From Prostheceraeus crozeri (lineage: Eukaryota; Platyhelminthes; Polycladida; Euryleptidae): a stretch of 64,000 nucleotides of DNA. Positions 57,965 through 64,000 of the stretch are shown here, one piece after another; positions within the stretch are counted from its first letter, which is position 1; every line of letters begins with the position of its first letter. The translations under genes and the position numbers were made by a program. The notes below the pieces were generated by a model. The model was not told the origin of the DNA. It made no database searches and worked only from the letters and a program-made list of their open reading frames with translations. Location of the stretch: positions 186,001 to 250,000 of the forward strand of contig CAJQUW010000906.1 in the NCBI GenBank assembly GCA_907163375.1, in the 5' to 3' direction.

Positions 57965-58282
57965 TTGATAGTGTGCGAAGTTCAGATTTTTGTGCTATTA
58001 TTGGCAATATGGGAATCCCAAGTATCCAGAATGAATTCCAGAGTGATACCATCAATCATATTTTCGGCAACGAAGAATTCCATTGATTGCAATAATAGTC
58101 AGGAAAACACGTTGACGAACGGATGGTTTGGGCCACAACTGTGCAATTATATATATGGTTGGCAACAAAGTTTTGACCGATACAAAAATGACTATATTTT
58201 TTCATCTACAAATCGTATGAATTACATGTTTTACCAAAGCAATACCTACTACAACGCATACACTACACTCATTTCAATCTGA
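57965..58282 (+). other. Unrecognised short open frame in gene D intron 3
   Basis: A 105-codon frame with an Asn/Tyr-rich C-terminal half (NGWFGPQLCNYIYGWQQSF). No family recognised, no consensus splice context and no neighbour linking it to the array. It may be chance. Confidence 0.15.
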
Positions 58283-58464
58283 TGGGCCATTCCTCCCCCT
58301 CGCATCGAGATTTTTACATCTGTTGATGATTATGAGCAATGATATTTTTATAAATCTTTTAGTTGAATAATTTATTAATTGATTAATTCATCCATTCTAT
58401 TAAGACCCACGTTTCTAGCAGAGAGAAAGCAAAAAAAAATCCAAAAAAAGCAACCCGTTGTAAT

Positions 58465-58922
58465 TCACTCATCATTTTGTGCCAGGTGTTGGAAATAATT
58501 CCCATCGGCATCGATGCAAATTTGCCATCTACTTGGCAGTAAATCGAAGGCTTTTGCGAAAAACGATCTGTCTTTCGAATCGAACCAACGGTTTACTTCC
58601 CTCATCACTTCATCGGCATTCCTAAAATCCATGCCTTTTAATGAACTCTTCATCGGAGAAAACAGATAATAGTCCGATGGAGACAAGTCCGGCGAATAGG
58701 GAGGATGATCCAACACACTAAGTCCGAGATCGGCTAACTTTCTCCTCGTTTCAGCTGAAGTGTGAGGTCTAGCATTGTCTTGTAAAAAGCAGAAGCCACT
58801 TAGGTCAGCACGACGTCTTTTCTTGCACACAGCAGCCGTCATCCTGTCAAGTTCCTCATAATAAACAGTGGATGTCACATGTTGACCGACGGGCAGCACA
58901 GCAACATGAAGAATGCCGCGAT
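58465..58922 (-). pseudogene. mariner (DD34D) transposase, C-terminal fragment
   Basis: It reads ILHVAVLPVGQHVTS, FLQDNARPHTSAETRR and HPPYSPDLSPSDYYLFSPMK. There are 34 residues between the Asp of QDNARPH and the Asp of PSDYYLF, the mariner DD34D signature. The frame is open to the stop, but the helix-turn-helix half and the first catalytic Asp are missing. It is cut at about 58922, where unrelated AT-rich DNA begins. Distinct from the DD41D and Tc1 copies in this window. Confidence 0.9.
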
Positions 58923-58929
58923 AGTGTAT

Positions 58930-60158
58930 GTGCCTTCAGTTTGAAATGAATTTATTAGATTTGAATTTATTAGATATCTGACAATACTTTGTGATTTCAA
59001 TAATTAACCCATCTCAAAATGGAAGAAAATATCGCATCATACTATAAGAGGTCTTGTAATGCTCGCTATGATACCGGTATTGAGTTCGTAAAGTATCTAA
59101 TGTATATGATGAAGTAATAAAGAGAAATAGGCAGTTTTCCATCGGTCAGAACTTAATTGCCAAGCCTATATATTCGAACATACTACACAAGTCGAAATTG
59201 AGTCCAACCTTGTAGCTGACTAGAATTCCTCTCCAAACTTAACTTGTGCCTTAGGAATGTCAAGAGCATATAAAACAATAATCAAATTGGTGCGGAGAAG
59301 AAGTTCTTTCTCGCTTCAGTTATCTCTGTCAAATAATATATTTTGTATTGTAGGAATGTCTATAGCTCCAAGTGCTGGGTCTATCCCAATTTTTGTTATT
59401 GAATTATTAGAATTCTTAAGATTGAAATTGATTTCTTACTTTTAACCTTGTTTTTTGACAACATTTTTGGGTTTAGATTGTTGCGCATTTTACTGATTCG
59501 TTCATTATAAATTTCATATAGTGAGGTGATATTGAAGAATATTTTTCTAGAGATGCTTATCTGATTTTCATAATTTTGATTTCAGAAAGTAGGGGATCAA
59601 CCATTCAATTTTTTGTAACACGAGTGAAGCCCTTGTTGAAACATTCTTGTATATTTTTTTATTACTGGGAGGCATTTTAGCCGCAAAATAATCATGTTTT
59701 GACGAACTAATGAGCACTTGTTGCCATCTACCATAGCAATCTGATGGCAATTGAGTTACTAACATCAATGATATCAGTCATCACGCTTGCTTTGACGTCA
59801 AAAAGTTCATTGCCATCAGTTAAATTGTTTAACTTTTAATTTTGTGCAGCACATGTCTAAATGTTCGGAGACACAAAGGTAATCCGAGACGATACATTCA
59901 GCAATTTGATAATTAGATAATACACATTGTTCATCTAGATGTAAATGATTTAAATGATGCCATTTTACACCAATAAGCGGTTCTACAAAATAAAAGAGAA
60001 AAATAAACAGAGAAAAATGATCAAGCTTGCCCAAAACTTTTGATATTCATACGAACATCTTTCTGTTGCCAGCAGTGCTGGTCATGTCTCTGATTGAGCC
60101 ATGCTTCAAAAATGAAAGAAATACAGTTGAATTTTAGGATAGTGACATTCGACAGATA
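58930..60158. other. Gene D intron 3, no recognised feature
   Basis: AT-rich intronic DNA with short open frames only. Confidence 0.4.
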
Positions 60159-60504
60159 GGGGAGAGTGGGGCAGGTTCGTGCAAAAAAAATTAAAACTTG
60201 AATTTCTCAACACCTATTCAGTTGACGGGCAATTTGATTGTTGCCTCAAAGACGTTAGGTCTTGTAGTTATTTTCCATTTAATAACTTCAGTCTAGAGTC
60301 TTTACTCATCCCGTGATATTGACTTAAGTAAAGTGTGTCAACCTGCACGAACCTGCCCCATGGGTGGGGTAGGTTCGTGCAGATAGTGGGGCACATTCGT
60401 GCAAATTACTATTATCCCATTTTTTTCTACATAAGTCCGCAATAAAGAACTGGTATCTTAAAAAACACTGAATGAATCAAATTCAAGAATGTGGATATAT
60501 TCAT

Positions 60505-60700
60505 CTGCAAACTCAGATAAAAATAACAAATGTAGCTACTCCTCTGTAAACTCAGACAAAAATAACAAATGTCGCTAGCTACTCCTCTGGAAACTCAGAC
60601 AAAAATAACAAATGTAGCTACTCCTCTGTAAACTCAGACAAAAATAACAAATGTCGCTAGCTACTCCTCTGGAAACTCAGACAAAAATAACAAACAATAG
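60505..60700. repeat. Minisatellite of alternating 44- and 50-bp units
   Basis: aaactcagacaaaaataac is followed by aaatgtagctactcctctgt in one unit and by aaatgtcgctagctactcct in the next. Units alternate, giving a higher-order dimer repeated about twice. It lies within the TA-flanked element. Confidence 0.88.
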
Positions 60701-60766
60701 ACAAACTTTAGCACTCTTTTGCGTAAATGCTTCCAATTAAGCGCACGTGAGCTTTGCGTCCGTTAC

Positions 60767-61210
60767 TCAAAATCTCATCAACAGGATTTTGAGTAACTGA
60801 CAAATTATGTCGGTTAGTGGAACGGCGAATATATCATTCTCAAATATTTTGAATAATGTTTTTGACTCGTCGACGCTTCTGTAACCGTTCACTTGAGTGT
60901 GTCCGTCCTCATCAACGTCGGCGGTTGCGCGACCAACATAGCGGAAGTCAATACACTTCTTTCTAGTTCCACCGCGAATCGAAACCAAGTACCACGATCT
61001 TGCTCTTGGTGAAAGGGTTCCAGCTCTGGTCACTTCGTCTGCTGTCATCAAGTTGTCGTCATCCGATTCGAAAGAAGGTAATGTCAGCTCCTTGGCACTT
61101 TGCGGCATTTTCTGATCTCTGATTCGATTATCTTCAACTTCTCCGGCGTCGAAGTAAGAATCCTCGAGTATCCCTTTCTTCTGCCTGCTTTTCGCTCGGG
61201 CACTTGACAT
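60767..61210 (-). CDS. ORF inside TA-flanked element, possible transposase C-terminus
   Basis: 147 codons. A basic/acidic start MSSARAKSRQKKGIL and an acidic LPSFESDDDNLM segment precede a compact domain: RSWYLVSIRGGTRKKCIDF, YVGRATADVDEDG and IFAVPLTDIICQL. The WYLV...YVG...AVP..DI pattern recalls the small beta-rich tail that follows DDE_1 in some pogo-like transposases. No catalytic Asp motif is present. Either a retained C-terminal fragment of the parental transposase, or a captured gene. Family assignment is inference. Confidence 0.4.
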   Translation of the reverse strand: MSSARAKSRQKKGILEDSYFDAGEVEDNRIRDQKMPQSAKELTLPSFESDDDNLMTADEVTRAGTLSPRARSWYLVSIRGGTRKKCIDFRYVGRATADVDEDGHTQVNGYRSVDESKTLFKIFENDIFAVPLTDIICQLLKILLMRF

Positions 61211-61873
61211 CTTTCAGAAATTGATGCTGCACGAACGTGCCCCACTTGTGTGTGAACGAATGTGCCCCATGCCCTTTGTTGCAACGAAAATCGATATTTT
61301 TGCAATTCAAGAGATGATCATAAATAATGTACACCACTAACCAATATGGCACATCAAGCTTAACTCGTAACGCAAAAATGATGTGGATTAAACAAAGCAA
61401 TGCTTCAGGAGCACGAAAAAACAAAAAAATGAAAAATTTCGTAAAAATGTAAAAAATGATTTTTTGACCTTGCTAAGCGTTGATTGCACGGTATCAGCTG
61501 ATATTACAGTCATAATAGCGGATGAAGATAAGGAATAACATATCGTAATGCAAAGTTAATGCGATGAGTTGTTTTCACACAAACCCCAATGAACGAATGT
61601 CCCCCACGCACGAACCTGCCCAACTCTCCCCTACTCTTTGTGCCCGTGCTAGAGAAATTCGTGGTTGTAAAACGTGATTTTCACCCTAATTGAAGCTATA
61701 ATACCGTAGCCTCTCCTTCATTTCTTAACATTTATCAAACTTCAGAGTAATAAAATAAAAAGCTCTACGATGGAGCATGCGTGCTCATGATGCAATGTTA
61801 ATTATGTCGTAGTAATGTTTTTTATTTTTGAAATTTAGATTAAATTTAGATTTCTCATTATTTATAATTTCAG

Positions 61874-62577
61874 GATCCATTATGCAAGGAGTGAAAAACG
61901 AGGAGGAATACCTACAAGATGGATTTCAAAGAGAAGATTCTGTAATTATCATTGAAGACGAAGAGTCCTGTGCACATGAGCACGAGAACAAACCAGAAAA
62001 TGATATTTGTGACTTGAATAGAGACATGAAGATAGAGCATGACAGGTCCGCTGAAATATTCATGACTCCTTCTGCTGTAAGTGAGAACATGAATTTGAAA
62101 TACGATTCCACCAGCTGTGAGATCCAAGCACCTGGAGCGTATTGTAATCCATGTGATGTTGAAAGCAATCAGATCAGCAAGAAAGTTGTCGCGAGACCTT
62201 CCAATTTCTTTGGTGCTCCAGAGAAGAACTTCCCATGTACATTCTGCTCCTCTACATTTTCTTTCAAGCATTTGAAAATTAGACACGAAAGAATCCATAC
62301 TGGAGAGAAGCCATATTCTTGTCGATTTTGCAAAAAGTCATTCAGTGACGATTCTAATAGGAAATCTCATGAAAGGATTCACACAGGGGAAAAACCATAC
62401 TGTTGCAAATTTTGTACGAAGACTTTCCGAACAGGGTCTGACAGAAATAGCCATCAAAGAACTCATACGCGGGAGAGGCCATATATTTGTAAATATTGTG
62501 GAAAGGCATTTATTCATTCTTCTCATAAAGTGGTGCATGAGCGACATCATGTTATGAGAGACAACATTGTTTTGTAG
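61874..62577 (+). CDS. Zinc-finger gene D, last exon with four C2H2 fingers
   Basis: It starts after acceptor ttataatttcag in phase 1 and ends TAG. SIMQGVKNEEEYLQD contains VKNE, a SUMO-type site. EDSVIIIEDEESC just after it is a textbook SUMO-interacting motif (VIII next to acidic residues), and DMKIEHD gives a second psi-K-x-E. VVARPSNFFGAPEK precedes four fingers beginning FPCTFCSSTF, YSCRFCKKSF, YCCKFCTKTF and YICKYCGKAF; the last linker is TRERP. Contact residues: F-H-L-R, D-S-N-S, T-S-D-S, H-S-H-V. The whole gene is 948 nt, 315 aa. Confidence 0.93.
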
Positions 62578-64000
62578 GCCTTTTAGTCGCACCAGCTCTT
62601 TGCATGTTGTTGTTTTACACGGTTCCGTCCAACGGATAGGAAGCTTCATATCGAGACAACACGAAGCGACACACTCAGTAGGCAAATAAATGTTACTGCT
62701 GGCGAGGAGTGCCCCGGGGGGGGCAGAGATGGCCATTCTGATTTGTGAAGCGATTAATTACCATGGAGTCATCAATTGCAAGCAAATCAAATTCGGTATG
62801 AAGAGGAACGGCCGTTTTATTTCAATGCAGGGAGTGAAGGAGCAATTAATTGAAGCTATAATGAAATATGCTTAACTGAATGAATTTGCTAATTGGAAGT
62901 TGCATCAACAACATCAAGCATTTACTTGGAGACACCATGTTTGTGTGCTCTTCTGTATACAAGATTCAAAATACGGAAGTTCATGAAGATATTTAATACA
63001 TACCTCGATATCACTAAAGAGGCAACGTGATATCAGGGTAATAAATATCTTAATGAACCTCCGCATTTTGAATCTGGTATTAAGCATTTACCTAAAGACA
63101 GCTGCAATTTGCTTATGAAAGAGCAAATTGGCTTCAGTGACATATTAAGAGAAAGCAATATTTTTGCTTTTTTCAAAAGAAGCTTTGATCCCTACAACTG
63201 ATTTGAATCTTAAGCTTCGAATTTAGCAAATGGAAGCAACATTCATGTCTAGAGCGATTCGTGCTTTTATATCAATGTCCCCAGTGTTCAGGGATGTGTT
63301 GATGTGAAGTTGTTGCATTTCGATTTTATTTATATAAAGAAGCTTCTCATCAAAAAGTGGAACTAAGCTGAAAACTAAAATGTTGGAAATTGACTTGGTG
63401 TCTGTATGTCGAGTGAGATTAGTCTTTGAATAGATGTTGTGTTGAATATCACTCAATGCGGAATCTTGTCAAAAGACGTATGTTGGCTGGTGACTTGTAA
63501 ATGAGTATTGTGTCATGTTATTGATACGAGTGTATGCATCAAGGTCCAACAATGAACACTGATTTTCCTACCATGTTTTCTAGTTAAGTGTTACTTCAGA
63601 ATAATTTTTGAAATTGTTGTCTCTGTGAATTTTTGTAAATTAAAATCAAAACATAAATTGAGATGCTTTTAATTGGAAAACATGTATTTTAAGCTGCACT
63701 GGTTCAATAAGTGGGGACAAAATTTCAAGCAAAAGTTTTTTCATTAGATGTATGTTTCGATTCAAATTATGTGAAAGTTGGTACAGACAGCCTCATTTAA
63801 AGTTGAATATTTGATGTTGCATGCACCTTTTTAGAATATTCAGGGAGTAGAACGGTTTTATGATGGAATTGTCATTCTCGCATTTCGTGCAAATATGTAA
63901 TAAAAACAGGGTAAGGGTACCCGGAAATTACTGGGTGTCATTAAAAAATTTCTGTTTTTCAGGTATACTCGTAATTCGTATAGTGCATAGCTTACGTCAT
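62578..64000 (+). other. Gene D 3' region to window end
   Basis: Candidate polyadenylation signal aataaa at 62685-62690, inside the dispersed repeat. No further gene recognised; the window may end before another array member. Confidence 0.4.
62612..62770 (+). repeat. Dispersed repeat shared with 25749-25920
   Basis: Matches in order: ccgtccaacggatagga, acacactcagtagg, tgctggcgaggagtgccccg and ggccattctgat. The relative of this block lies in gene B intron 1, whereas here it is just 3' of the gene D stop, so it is not simply collinear with the gene duplication. Confidence 0.6.

Larger units (their letters stand above)
60159..61631. mobile_element. TA-flanked element with CAGGTTCGTGC ends
   Basis: 24-bp inverted ends: ggggagagtggggcaggttc then gtgc (left), one mismatch at the right. 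Flanked by TA at 60157-60158 and 61632-61633. The word tggggcaggttcgtgc or variants occurs at least seven times: near 60168, 60343-60380 as an inverted pair, 60388, 61228, 61252 and 61595-61620. The inverted pair starts 184 bp from the left end; in the 15.7-kb element the equivalent pair starts 185 bp in. Contains the minus-strand ORF at 60767-61210 and a minisatellite. A deletion derivative of a pogo-like element is the best reading. Confidence 0.8.

Noticed and set aside
57965-58282. Additional gene D exon
   Set aside because: No acceptor and donor in the required phase were found, and genes B and C have no counterpart between exon 3 and the finger exon.
60505-60700. CRISPR-like array
   Set aside because: Repeats are directly adjacent with no unique spacers; it is a two-unit minisatellite in an animal genome.

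Overview
This is an animal nuclear genome window, probably from an invertebrate; I cannot place the species. The evidence is AT-rich intergenic DNA, GT-AG introns of 0.1 to 8.5 kb, C2H2 zinc fingers with TGEKP linkers, tRNA-derived SINE-like pieces, and many DNA transposons and non-LTR retroelements. No bacterial operon, rRNA, CRISPR array or convincing tRNA gene was found.

Host genes. All host coding sequence I can support is on the + strand and forms a tandem array of four related C2H2 zinc-finger genes, called A to D here. A (5232-8474) shows two exons: a unique 113-codon exon and a three-finger exon. B (25322-29371), C (32887-43423) and D (55643-62577) each have the same four exons: a strongly conserved 131-nt exon starting ATG directly after its acceptor, two short divergent exons, and a large last exon with an acidic linker and four fingers. 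Intron phases are 2, 0 and 1 in all three. Exon lengths sum to multiples of three (1047, 1011 and 948 nt), predicting proteins of 348, 336 and 315 aa. The 44-aa N-terminal module is a family I do not recognise. All four genes carry a psi-K-x-E (SUMO-type) site at the junction feeding the finger exon, so a role as small DNA-binding regulators is likely.

Transposons fill the introns and spacers. Left part (0-15 kb): a LINE reverse-transcriptase remnant, a Penelope-like GIY-YIG fragment, a minisatellite, an old LTR-type Gag remnant, a piggyBac fragment and an inverted-repeat element. 15.7-24.3 kb: a non-autonomous TA-flanked element and a DD41D mariner-like transposase caught in a near-perfect 4183-bp tandem duplication whose junction lies in the loop of a palindrome. 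26-28 kb: a Tc1 element split by a 610-bp hAT-type element with perfect 8-bp target duplication. 31.7-32.4 kb: a second hAT-like element. 33.3-35.5 kb: a decayed pogo-like element. 37.5-40.3 kb: a Penelope-like element with inverted terminal copies and 13-bp target duplication. 48.2-50.8 kb: a structurally complete piggyBac with an open 549-aa transposase. 51.5-55.0 kb: an RTE-like LINE, almost full length, with a zinc-finger insertion in its reverse-transcriptase ORF and one internal stop. 56-61.6 kb: a further hAT copy, two transposase remnants and another TA-flanked element with a 147-aa ORF.

The most notable points are the zinc-finger array with interchangeable exon phases, the shared terminal design of three otherwise different TA-flanked families, the palindrome-centred tandem duplication, and the intact-looking piggyBac.
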